From: Amphiduros pacificus
Taxonomy: Eukaryota > Annelida > Polychaeta > Phyllodocida > Hesionidae
Reading direction: 5' to 3'
Length of the DNA: 64,000 nt
Assembly (NCBI GenBank): GCA_949316495.1
Contig: OX439010.1
Span: 8,844,001-8,908,000 of the forward strand
Within the stretch, counting starts at the first letter, position 1. Each line of letters opens with the position of its first letter. The notes under the pieces are model-generated. The model did not search any database, had not been told where the DNA came from, and was given only the letters and a program-made list of their open reading frames with translations. Positions 1 through 11,766 of this stretch are shown in pieces. A program made the position numbers and the translations under genes.

Positions 1-549
1 ATAATGCATGGTTCACCTTTACTTAAAATATCATATTTTCATTTGGACATATTTGATCTGATATTAGGGGTGCGATCTGCTCCCCCGTATCACATATATT
101 TTATTATTACTTGATAAGAGAGGACCATTTATGTGTTTTAGAAGATTCTCTAATTTAGCCAATAAAAGGGATTATCACAAACTGATGAATATATATTCTG
201 ATTGAGTTAGGAATGCTGTTGAAAAGGAGATACTATTTAAACACTTATGCATAATGCACAATGAATTGAATTAACTATGAAAACTTCTTGAATTAGCTAT
301 GATAAAAAATAGGAAAATGCAGGAAATACTTTAACTTCAAGAAATATGTTTTACCAATATCTTATTTCTGAGCACAAGAAGAACTCCTAGTCTAAATGTT
401 AGGCCTTTATAATAGTTTCCATTTATTATCATAATTAACTATTATTTATCCCTGTAAACCATTACAAATTCGTTATCTACATTGCTACGTTCTATTATTT
501 ATTCTATACCTTGATGCAAATTATAAACTGTAAACATTAGCTAAACCGA

Positions 550-630
550 GTCGGGGAAGCTGGGTGAGCGCATTCAGTTCGTTGGTGATGGCGGAAGATA
601 CCCTGAGCCATCTCACCCAGCTGACCCGAC
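550..630. repeat. Imperfect 19-bp inverted repeat with 43-nt loop
   Basis: Bases 550-568 and 612-630 are inverted complements over 19 positions, interrupted only by a 2-nt internal mismatch; the loop is 569-611. The stem is GC-rich in an AT-rich setting. It lies upstream of the first visible receptor exon. It could be a structured RNA such as a miRNA-like precursor, or the remnant of a foldback element. The sequence alone does not decide. Confidence 0.5.
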
Positions 631-969
631 GAGGCATGTTTTGTTTTTATACCTCAGACAACTACTGTATTTTTTTTAAATGATACATGAAACAAGATAT
701 TTATCATTGAAAACGTTTTGTAAACAAAGCGCAACTCATTTGACCCCGTCACGTGACCCGAAAATAGTGCGTACAGCCATAGACTGGTTGCCGCCCTCTG
801 TGTATACACGATGTTCTTGTCACTCGGTGGGGACCAGTCTAAAGATGGCCGATGGAAATTAGTTCACACCTAATGAATACGCTATGAATACTCGGCATGC
901 TCATATTCATTGGAAATCTCGTTGATACGCGCATCACTGAGGTATAATCATTGATATTTTGTGTTGTAG

Positions 970-3900
970 ATGTTTTATGGGAGAACGAACCAGGGTCGGA
1001 TGTTGACCTTGTGACGTCATCACTTCAATCTCTCTCAAAATGCTGCCCTCTTGCGGATAATTTTACAATCAACACTCCAATACTATCATCTGAAAACACA
1101 TTCACATCTCATATAAAAGGTAATTCTATAATACACAGGGATGTCATTTAAAGAGAAATGGATTTCCCTTGATTTGTGGTCAGATATCATTATGAATTAT
1201 CTGAAAATTATATCTGAACTGAGTCTCGTTTTCATGATGACTACTTATATCAGGCCCTTATGACAATTCTTTTTGGAAATAATAAAGTCTTGTTATTTTT
1301 CAGTATATGATTCCCTGTCTGATGCCAATGTTACCATAGTGATACCAGGCACATGCGCAATGCTACAATTAGCGCAGAGCGTGTCAAAATACCTGCGCAG
1401 AGACGTTCTTGTTCTCGCCTCATTTTCATGTTGGCAACCAACTGTGACGTCAGCTGGACAAATATCTGACCACGTGACCAAAATGGATGAACTTCTGAAT
1501 ATGTTACATGAGGTCATAACAAAAGCTGGCTGGAAGGACTTTATTCTTTTTCACGATTCTTCTTACAGTAAATAAATCTTACTGTAGATTGAGACTCACA
1601 TAATCATACTGTAAAATCACATGATCGTGTACAATATCACGTTTATTTAAATATGATATTGTTTTATTGTCTTGCTGATATAAAAAGATAACGTTCCCTC
1701 AGAATATATTGTCAAATTATTTTATATCTCGAAAAGCCAAAGATGATATCGACGAATTTACACCCCTTGCAATGAAGACCGTTTGTAATGTTTTGTTTAA
1801 TGTGTTAAGCACCAAGAGCAGACATAGTCTAGAATGGCGCTTTAAAATTATTTATTATTATTATCATTATATTAAATACTGACAAGGAAATTAAAGCCTC
1901 TTGTTTTATCTTTCAGATTTACATACAAGAACAATTCTGCAAACTCTTACAAATTTCAAAATGAAGATAATTGATATAAGTACTTTAAGCAGCAGAGATC
2001 TGCTCAGGAAGATGGTATCGATCTACTCACTTAATCCCAGGTGTAACAATTATCTTGTGTTATGTTCCCGGGATAAACTCTTGGATCTTCTCACACAGGT
2101 ATTCCTTTATTTCACATTCTCGATATTTGATACACTCTGTTAATGTGATCGCTCAATTAATGTTGATGTTCAATCCATTGCAAAATGGTCACATTTCTAT
2201 ATGGAAGAAGAACTGCATCTGCCTCAAGGATTTGAGCCTCGACGTGGAAAACTCTTTTTAAAGCTTATGCTGAAAAAAACAGTTCTGGATCAATTCTCAC
2301 AATGTTCAATATTCTTTTAGATTTCATAATGATTAATGTTATATTAGGCTACATGATGATTATCAAATACCCAGGAGAACCATTCTCCTACACCACAGAT
2401 TAAACTTTTATTTAGTTATTTATTTATCTGGTTCTAAACATATTCAACATTTTATTATATAGTATTATATATAAAATGTTGTACGTTTTAACAAACACTT
2501 TCTTTCAAGCAAACAGCTTTACATTTACAAAACGTTTTTAAAATGTTTTGGTTTGGTTTTCAAAACACTTTGACAAAACGTTTATGAAATGTAATTGTGC
2601 TGAAGACACTTTGAAATGTTTTAGAAACATTATGATTAGACATTATAATGAGCTTCCTTTCTGAGACCGTCCCAATTTTTTGTGACCATCGCAAAATCCT
2701 TTCAAGAACTTCTAACAATCGAACTGAGACCATCCTAAGCCCTTGTTCAGACCTCTCGACAACCATTTTAGACGTATTATGGAGAATACAAAATGTGATC
2801 ACTGGAAGACAGTTATGGTTTCTCATGATTAACTTGCAAATGTCTCAGTGATGAATATTTCTGGAAGAAACTAAACAAGAAGATATCAAATATCAATTTC
2901 AAAACCCAAATTTCAAAATCTAAATTTTATCATTACGTTTTCGAAACATTAAAACGTTAAAACAAGACATTCCTAAAACGTCTGCAATACACAATTTCGG
3001 ACCTAACTAAACCAAGATGAAACCAAAACGTTTTCTTGACATTTTGTGTTTGCTAAGTTGTAAGTGTTGATATGTATGCATATTCGTTTTGATACATTCC
3101 ATAGTTTGAATATTTATATGCTCAACTATTTTTATATTTATATTTGAGGCGACACTGTTTGATGCTGCTATTCAGAGGCCTGGATTCCTATCCTACTATT
3201 CTGATTGGCTGATTTATGTTCCAATCACCATCCCTCCTGACCTTGTTCTCCAATACTGTCATGTATTGCGCAATGTAGCAGTCATTTCCGGTGCAGATAA
3301 TTTCACACATATGAACATAGACACATTTATTGAGTCCCATGTGTATGTTCTCAGGCAGTACGTACATAGGTATATCTATGGAGACCTGACAGGGAACAAC
3401 TATATGATAACAGTAAGTTGTGGTTACTATACAATATATACATATCAGAATAGACCCATTTAAACGGCATGGAGATGCTTAATCATTAAATGACAATTGA
3501 AAATTTTGTTAATTCCACTTTTTGGTCATATTGATTTGACATAAAGATTACTATGTAAAATAAAATATTATTTAATTTTAAATTCAGAAATACAGAGTTG
3601 AGATATTTTGATTTTAGGTTCCACATGGGTGTATTGGGTGTCCATTGTTTGACGTGCACTCGGCCCTACAAGGGGAGAGTGGGCCCGTGCTTGAGTTGCA
3701 GGCGTATTGGACCCAGGCCCACAGTCTGGTCATGATGGCTGATATCTACCCAAGAAAAAAGTATGGATTCAATGGCAAACATCTCCTCGTGGGAACAAAG
3801 AAAGTAAGTACACCTTCATTATCTTGCCCATAGCCCATTAAGGTCTTGTTAAATTTGTTTCTTTTTATATTACTGATTTGTATAGGTTTATTCAGCTAGG

Positions 3901-6900
3901 ATTGTAGTCAGTCACCCGGACTCAGTGCCCTACATTTATCAAAGAGTAACTAAGGATCTTTCTTTTGCATTATCACATACTGAATACAAAAAATATGGAC
4001 TTTGAAAACCAGTCATGGAGCACTGGTTGAAGTGACAAATAACTCAGTTGCAGATTTACTCATTAAGGTGTTACTACTAGACAAGGGCATTGTGGAATAT
4101 TTATGGTTGGCTTATTACCTATCATAATATACTATAAAGATAAATTCCTGACTTTTGTCTTGGTATGCTTTTATTTTCAGTATAATACGTTTGTGTATAA
4201 GAATTCTACATCAGGCTTGATGGATGGGTTCTGTATGCATTTACTACGAGAACTGGCGAGAACGTTAAACTTCACGTAAGGATCAACTGATAACAATTTC
4301 GAATATCCTCTCTGCTTGTCAAATTATAAACCTCATTTTACATGTAATATAACCGTGGTGTGTATTTTGCTCATTTGCTCAGGTACACCTTGATAGAGAG
4401 GGATACTGATGGATCACAGGATAAGGACGGTAACTGGACAGGATTACTGGGTGTCATTCAAAGAAAGGCGAGTTCTATTGTACAAGTCTGTAGGATAAAA
4501 GATATGAATATGGAAATTTATATCATTTTGATAAATTACTTTTGTTACATTTGTTACATTTGCCAAATGTAATGTGTGCGTTATTCTATGAAGTCTTCAT
4601 TTAATGTATTTTAAAACTTAAATCATGAAAATGATACAAGGATAGAAGCAGTTTGGAGGGTTTAATCTGCACTTTTGTGCGTTTAAATGGGTTTACATAT
4701 TGATAGGATAGACAAGTGACAATGTTTGCAGCTGCTTGGTATTTTGGTAAATGCGTGTACAGAGTGTACCGAGAATATCTAGCCAATCTGGTTATTTTTT
4801 ATTTGAGTCAATTGTGGGTTTGTTTGTTTGTTTTTTTGTTTGGGGCTTTACATCACTTTCAACATTATTTCAGTTATTTCGTGATGAGACCTACTTGTAG
4901 CAGATATAGTGCTGCCTCACTGAATTGTCATGTCGCAGGTCCTTGACATGACAACCCACCCGGTCACAGATTTACAAGGACATCAGGTTAACCCTTTAGG
5001 CACGGGCCTCAGCTCATTTGGGAAATTGTATCATGAGTTCAATCCCGGCATGGCCGGGGTTCGAACCCACGACCTTTGGATCACCACAGAGGAACTGGTG
5101 CTAATAAGCTGGCGCTCTAACCAACTGCGCCACAGCCAGTGGCCTTGCTACTGTGTGTTCTCCGTTATCTTAGCCGCTACTTTGACTAGCAGGGCATCAT
5201 TTTAATCATGCTTTGCGTTGATTTTTATCACGCTTTGCGGGTAAATTCACTACATCTCATTTGCATTAAGCTGCACACTGATTGATCAACCTTTACGCAT
5301 CGTGGGTTCGATCCCCAGCCGTGCCGAGATTGAATTCATGATACAATTTCACACATGAGCTGAAGCCCATGCCAAAGAGTTAACCCGTTGTCCTTGCAAA
5401 TCTGTGACCGGGCGAGTTGTTATGTCAAGGACCTGCAACATGACAATTCAGTGAGGCAGCACTATACCTGCTACAAGTAGGTCTCATCAAGAAATGACTG
5501 AAATAATGTTGAAAGTGATGTAAAACCCCAAACAAACAAACAAATCTGCAATGCCGATCAGCAGAGTGAATCTATACATACACTCAGAGAGACAGGTCAA
5601 ACAGGAATGTTAATTTGCTATTCCACGAAATTACATGTTTACATCAGCAATTAAGTATTTGATTTGATTTGATTTGATTTGATATGTTGGCCACTCCACT
5701 TTTGTCTCGGTGGCACCCAGAGCCTATGCAGTATCAATCCTGAATTTAAAATCAAATTACGCCATATCGTTTGTCAGGAGGTTGACTTGGTGATGGCGCC
5801 ACTCGCAATGACCGGGTCTCGCCTTAACGCTGCTGACTTCTCGTATCCTTTCTTCATGGACCACGTGACTGTTCTATACAAAAGGATCGACCCAAAAAGT
5901 ATGAAATGGAGGCTCTATATCGAGCCTTTCAAGTAAGATGATACGTTATATTATGTCACTTTATTTATATCTATAAGATACAGCATCTGCACCAGAGTTA
6001 GCCAGTCAAGCACAATAATGCACGATGTCTTTGTGTTACACCTACCATTCATAAAACGTCCTTTAAACTCACATAGAAATAGGTATGGATTCAATGGCAA
6101 ACATCTTCTCGTGGGAACAAAAAAGTGAGTGCATCTTAATTCTCTTGCCCAGTGCACATAAGTTTTCACTCAATATGGGTTTGTGGTTGAAATTAATTTT
6201 TCTTAAAGACTCTATCAGGTATAATTCAAGTCAGTGAGACTCATCTCAGTTTGAGTGAGAAACATCTCAGTAGCAGATTTATCCAATAAGGTGTTCATTC
6301 TATACAAGGGCATGATAGGATATTTATGGTTAGCTTCTAAAATGCATAAGGCCACAGGCCGTGGCGCAGTTGGTTAGAGCGCAAAATTATAAGCATCATT
6401 TCCTCTATGGTGATCCAAAGGTCGTGGGTTCGATTCCCAACCATGATGAGGTAGAATTCGTGTTACAATTTCTCATGTGAGCATAGGCTAGTGGCTGAAG
6501 GATATGTGACTATGTGGATTGCCATATCAAGAACCCGCAACATGGCAATTCAGTTAGGCAGCACTGAATCCGCTTCGAGTAGGTCTCATCATGAAATGAC
6601 CGAAATAACTTTATTTTTTTATTATAATTTTATTTAAGTGATTTAAGGCCACAAAAAACAAACAAACAACATACAAAGTAACCCACATAAAGACTGCCTC
6701 TCCATATATCATATACATTAAAAATGCTTGGTTATTTGTTTCAGTAAAATACTTGTGTGTATTAGAATGCGATATCAGGGTTGATCTTATGGTTTTATTG
6801 GAGTCCATTACATTTCCAAGATTAAATTAAATGTGCTTTATGAAATGTGCGGTACAGATATCTTTGTGTCAATGTGATGATGACATTCTGATAATTGTTC

Positions 6901-9900
6901 CTTATTTCAGGTATCCAGTGTGGATGAGCTATGCATTTTGCGTGGTACTGGTAGGATTCCTCATATCGTGGATCAGTAAGAGAAGCCATATATGTGATAA
7001 CTATGCCAAGAAAAAGGGTCTGGCCAGGTTAAAACACGCCATGTTGTTCGCTTATGGCTCTGTTATGCAACAAGGTACCGTATATATACTAAACTATCCT
7101 AGCTTAAAATTCACTTCAGTTTTACTTCAATAATGTCATCATCAATACAATTCCAAATCAGAAAATCGGAGATACCTATATTACAAACGAAATGTTTGTT
7201 ATCATATAAATGTATGATGAAGACAAGACGCTAGCCTTATCATTTATTCCTCCAATAACTATATTCACGTTTCCAAAGAAACCCATAACACTAAGAATAT
7301 ACTCTTACAAGTTGTGCCAAAAACCCATACCATTAACTGCATACCCCTCTATTTGCATTGAGGGGCCCATTCACTAACTGTTTACTCGTATTAGTTGCGA
7401 TAAGGGGCCATCTGTCCTCTTACCAGCTGCCCTGTATATACTCTGACCAGCTGCCCTGTATATACTCTTACCAGCTGCCCTGTATATACTCTTACCAGTT
7501 GCCCTGTATATACTCTGACCAGCTGCCCTGTATATACTCTGACCAGCTGCCCTGTACATACTCTTACCAGCTGCCCTGTATATACTCTTACCAGCTGCTC
7601 TGTACATAATCTTACCAGCTGCCCTGTGTGTACTCTTACCAGCTGCCCTGTATGTACTCTTACCAGCTGCCGTGTATATATTCTTACCAGCTGCCCTGTA
7701 TATACTCTTACCAGCTGACCTGTATCTACTCTTACCAGCTGCCCTGTATGTACTCTTACCAGCTGCCGTTTATGACCTGTAAATGTATTCTCAGGCTGTC
7801 CCAAGGAGCCCAAGGCGTGGTCAGGCCGGTTTGTCGTTGGATTCTGGTGGATATGTGTGGTGGTGATGGCAGCAGTTTACAATGGAAACCTCATCTCGTT
7901 CCTGACTGTCAGCATTGAGTTCTTACCATTTGAGAACATACAGGGAATGGTAGATGGCGAAATACTCGGTCTGGACTCTTTTAATCCAACTGCATTCATG
8001 TCCAGGACGTTTTCTTATGGCTTTCTCTCCGGATCTGTTTATGAAGATTTATATACTGTAAGACAATTTATGGCGAAACTACTAGCTTTATTTAAATATA
8101 TCCCTTCAGTGCCCCTCTCAAGAAGAAGTGTATTATATATGTTATATTAATCCTGATATTTAGACAGAGGCGCTGAAAGGAAACGTGGCCTGTGACAAAA
8201 TAATACTTTTAGTTGACATGCACTTCCGGTTTATTATGAATTAGATTTTATACAAGTTAATTGTAAATGCATATAGATAACCATAGACAGGTAGTAAAAA
8301 ATCATATTCTATTCCATTTTATAAGGTATGAAATTATAGAAATCTTCAAATGTTAGAAGAATACATATATATTCATATAAATTATTTTAATATTTAATTC
8401 GAAAAATACTGATGCTGATTGCGAAAAATCTTCAGTATGAGTGCTTGAATAACATTGACTTCAACATCATAGTATCATTTCTTATTTTAAAAATATTTCC
8501 TGTTATACATTGAAAGGAATCATTATTTGCTATTTTCAGAACACAGATGTTTCACTTTACCAAAATGTATTCCATCTTATTTTCTATCATGTTATTTTCT
8601 AACATCTACCAATTTTTTTTTGTTATTTTCTAACATCTACCAATTTTTTTCTAACATCTACCAATTTTTTTTAATTTCGTGTCGGTTTTTATTTTCAGAA
8701 CACAAATGTTTCACTTTACCAAAAGATGTGGCAGCAAATACAAGGGTTTGCAGAGAGCGATCCAACTGTCATGGATCCCCACTTTGAAACTCACATGCAT
8801 AAAATCCGGCACGAGGACTACGCCTTTGTGGGAGACCAAGCCTCTCTCAGGATGGCAAGTCACAGTCACTGCGGGGAGGTGATGGTTCTCCCGGAGAAAC
8901 TCTGGCCTCTATCCTACAGCATAGCCATGCCCAAAGGTTCATCTTATGTTCAGCTGTTTTCACAAGTGTGAGCAACTTTTATGCTATTAATTTGAGTGTC
9001 AATTAGTTAAAGTTGTAAGAGGATATTTACAATATATCTTATGCTGGTGTTTTATGCATGGGAAGGACACGTGGCATAGATGGTAAAAACAGGCCAAAAT
9101 AAACCCTAAAACCCTTAGATATGAGAGCAATGCTATTGTTTAATATATTTCTCCGGTAAAGTCATAAATTTTCTCTAACACAAGTCTCGTGTTAGTATAT
9201 TGAAACATTAAGCCCACATGTGACCCCAAAAACGTATTGATTGTCAATCCTACCCAATTCCCAACATCTTTTAACCTTCAACTTGAGAATTTGCACATTC
9301 AATTCTAAAATGATGTAGAGTGACCCCAATATAGAGTACAGAGATGTGACATCTGGTGAGCAAAATTAAAATTATAGACTGTTTCTCCCTGTTATATAAA
9401 ATTTGTGTATGACCTTTTAATTTTCACGAAAACCTCTATACTCCATAAAGTGAGATTAGGTACTGATAGGTATATCACGTAAATGGACATGGATGGGTTC
9501 CCAAGTGATCAAAATGCAACTCAAATACATGGACCAAATTAAATAGTAAAATGGAAGGTAGATCCATGAGTTTTTATATTTGATATATTAAAACACCTGG
9601 AAAAGAACATTAGCTGGATAAAATGAGGATATATGGCACTTTTCAAGTGTATCCTATCTTTTGAAATGTGGTCCTATTTCGTTTTTAAACTTTTAGTTTT
9701 AGTAGTTTTTCAGTCAATAAGGAGATTTAAGACAGGTTTCTAAAAATAGAAAATATGTTGGTATTTATTGATATTAAAATAAGCACCACTGAATCAGGTC
9801 CACCGGGCCTTCGACCTTATTGGGTGTGAGTGGGATTTTATTTTGGCGTTAGCTATCAAAGGTTCTCTTTTTCTGAAAGTTTGGTAAAGTTATTGGTAGA

Positions 9901-10592
9901 GAAGAATTCGTTATTGTTTTAACATATTGGGCTCCATTCCATTTAACCATTGCCACAAGTGAAAATATTGCAGACAGATGTTGTCAGGATAAAATGAGAT
10001 TTCATGTACCAACAAGTATATTCAATATTTAAGATGTGCATAAATGGAAGTTTGCCAGAGCGCAAAGAAAAACATTGTCCAACATCATCTTCTGCATCAG
10101 CTTGATGCAACAAATATCAGGGGGTGTATATTGAAGAATATTGGGGTTCAAAAGATGGGAAGAATTTTAGGGAAATCTTGATTAAATTTGGTCAGATATT
10201 CTGAGCTCAATTAATGTTGCCATACTATTTATTGACATGATACTGTAATGCTTATTTGCAGACTCCTACAAATGCAAGAGAGCGGTCTAATAGACACTCT
10301 GGAGAGGAAATACCTCCAGTCCGACATTATAAGGTGTGGAATGTCTACCACATTAGCCAACCCAGTAGACATGGAGGACATGCAGGGCCCCCTAGTGCTG
10401 ATCGGCATCTGTCTCTTTGTCTGCATCATTGTATTTTTCATAGAACTCATTCACTACAAGAGAATGTCAGCAAAACTAGTGACACCGAGACCAGAGCTAT
10501 CTGCTGATACTAAAACAAAGGATAAGATAATGACTCCAGAGCTGACCACTCCTGTCAGACAATTCACATACACAGAAGACGCTGAAGATTGA
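970..10592 (+). CDS. Ionotropic glutamate receptor subunit, 12 exons, 5' partial
   Basis: Exons: 970-1119, 1304-1567, 1917-2098, 3149-3412, 3618-3803, 4181-4275, 4383-4467, 5778-5932, 6911-7074, 7795-8057, 8699-8967, 10262-10592; all junction phases agree, giving about 801 residues before TGA. Exons 1-5 give an amino-terminal ANF-receptor-like domain. Exons 6-8 give ligand-binding lobe S1 (GFCMHLLRELARTLNFT, APLAMTGSR, ADFSYPF). Exon 9 gives M1 (VWMSYAFCVVLVGFLISW) and the pore loop (GSVMQQG); exon 10 gives M3 (VYNGNLISFLTV). Exons 11-12 give S2 (YAFVGDQ, AMPKGSS) and M4 (VLIGICLFVCIIVFFIEL) with a short cytoplasmic tail. By family knowledge it forms a tetrameric cation channel in the plasma membrane. 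The S1 arginine of the PLT..R motif is kept, an Asp stands where AMPA/kainate receptors have Glu, and the Q/R site is Gln. M3 diverges from SYTANLAAF. No start codon or signal-peptide exon was found upstream. Family is firm; subclass is not. Confidence 0.92.
3890..3990 (-). repeat. SINE fragment, third tRNA-derived family (3' domain)
   Basis: Reverse complement of the 3' domain seen in the fuller copy at 35105-35400 (gataataca..aaagaaagatc, then agtagggca..agtcc). It lies in intron 5 of the glutamate receptor gene. The tRNA-like head is missing. Confidence 0.55.
4817..5141 (-). repeat. tRNA-derived SINE, family 1
   Basis: Read on the minus strand it starts with a tRNA-like head holding an A box (tggcgcagttggttagagcg) and a B box (ggttcgaacc), continues through a body shared with four other copies, and ends in a (CAAA)n tail. 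It lies in intron 7 of the glutamate receptor gene, in inverted orientation to the copy at 5283-5548. No target-site duplication was made out. Confidence 0.85.
5283..5548 (+). repeat. tRNA-derived SINE, family 1, 5'-truncated
   Basis: Begins within the tRNA-like head near the B box (gggttcgatccc) and runs through the shared body to a (CAAA)n tail. It faces the copy at 4817-5141, about 140 bp away, so the two form a long inverted repeat inside intron 7. Confidence 0.85.
6083..6805 (+). pseudogene. Decayed partial duplication of receptor exons 5-6
   Basis: 6083-6130 repeats the end of receptor exon 5 and its donor region (3761-3810) with few changes. 6240-6340 resembles intron 5 (about 4020-4120). 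6735-6805 resembles the acceptor and start of exon 6 (4171-4240), now degraded. A family 1 SINE interrupts the block. The order matches the parent, so this is a segmental copy of roughly 500 bp dropped into intron 8. The open frame is not kept and the exon 5 donor has changed to gtgagt. It is probably non-functional, although cryptic splicing of the exon 5-like piece cannot be excluded. Confidence 0.75.
6353..6608 (+). repeat. tRNA-derived SINE, family 1 (older copy)
   Basis: A full tRNA-like head (gtggcgcagttggttagagc, ggttcgattccc) is followed by a more diverged body than the other copies, and the tail is lost. It is inserted inside the duplicated exon block, so the duplication came first. 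Confidence 0.85.
7412..7772 (+). repeat. 24-bp minisatellite, about 15 copies
   Basis: Tandem units of the form ctcttaccagctgccctgta plus tata. It lies in intron 9 and ends about 20 bp before the acceptor (7793-7794) of the exon coding the M3 helix. The 24-bp unit is a multiple of three, which keeps low-complexity frames open on both strands; these are not genes. Each unit carries a pyrimidine-poor acceptor-like ccag. Confidence 0.95.
8532..8568 (+). repeat. Duplicate of the exon 11 splice acceptor
   Basis: The stretch attttcagaacacagatg and onward repeats 8691-8727, the true acceptor and first codons of receptor exon 11, with minor differences. Between them are three copies of a ttctaacatctaccaa unit. 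The upstream acceptor looks usable but soon leads out of frame. Confidence 0.75.
8968..10261. other. Last receptor intron, no recognised feature
   Basis: AT-rich sequence of about 1.3 kb between exons 11 and 12. No coding exon, tRNA head or tandem array was seen. Confidence 0.6.
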
Positions 10593-11766
10593 TATCACAT
10601 ACAGATTTTAAAGTCAAAGATCATAACACACAGTAATTGAAAATCATGGATTTTTTTATGAAGATTTTAGAGTTAAAGATCGTTACACACAGTAATTTGA
10701 AAATCAAAAATTTGTTTTTTCATGTCAAAATAGGATGAAAAAGCAATCATTAGATATAAGCTGGCATAAGCTGACATAAGCTGGCATAACAGTATGAATT
10801 GTCTTTATCAAGAAGACCCCAGGGAAACCCAGTTTGGCTCCCTTGGTTTGAAAACATAGTTAAAGATGTGAAGAACCAAAGATATCCCTCTGGTGAAAAT
10901 GATTGCCCCCAACATTTTTTTTACTGAAAGTGCTTAGCTTTCATAACATAGATGTTCACATTTAGATTTTGGATGGATTATATCCTTATCAACAACATAG
11001 TCCTCCTAAATTCTAGAAATATAAAGCTATGTGTTGAATACCAGTTAGCTCAGAAGAACTTGGTATAACATATAACCAATTAATGATTGAATGGTTGCTT
11101 TAAAGTACAATGAGATTCACATGCAAATATGCTAATATCTAATTATGGATATAGAATTATCTCAGAAATTTATAATCTGGTCAATATTCTGTATCTTAAG
11201 AGATCTTTAGCATGCCTTTTCCACGCCATCTCAATAAATAAACAATTATTATTTATTTTACTAATTTTTGGAATGCCTAACCAATTGTTAATCTCTATCT
11301 ATTTGAATCGTCCTGACCATCAGACTTATTCCTAGGCCGTTTTTTCATCACCTGACTTGGGTGGAACAAATAGGGTGTGACAGATTGGCACCTGAAGTGA
11401 AACATAAATCTTCTGTGTCTTTATCAATTCCTCCCAGGCAGAAAGAATGACAAGATTCCTCGTCCATTGAACAAGCAAGATGGACAGACTTATAAAGCAT
11501 GATTTGATTTTTCTGTGAACAAATCAAATAATAAAGGACTTAATGATATTTCAGATACAGCCTGGCCCATAATAAAAAAATACTCATCTGATTGGAAATT
11601 CGCAAATGTTTATTCAAGTACATCATTCAATTACAATAACGTTGAGAAGGTTAAAAACATGATATCATTCAGTTCAACATTTGGCTAAAGAAATGCTGGA
11701 CCTAAGCACTTAAAGTAATGTCTCAGTTAGAATATGAAGTGTTTGTCCCAAGACTAACTTTAGAAG
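10593..11766. other. Region downstream of the receptor gene
   Basis: Probable 3' UTR and intergenic DNA. A piece near 11085-11120 resembles the 3' end of the I-like LINE seen later (gaatggttgcttt). No gene was recognised. Confidence 0.5.

Noticed and set aside
2480-3060. AACGTT-rich stretch in receptor intron 3 that could be an element with inverted ends
   Set aside because: Similarity is spread over A/T-rich words and no clean termini could be set.
7358-7813. Repetitive frames (SYQLPCIY, RVYTGQLV) near the receptor pore exon
   Set aside because: Product of the 24-bp minisatellite. They overlap the true exon in a different frame.
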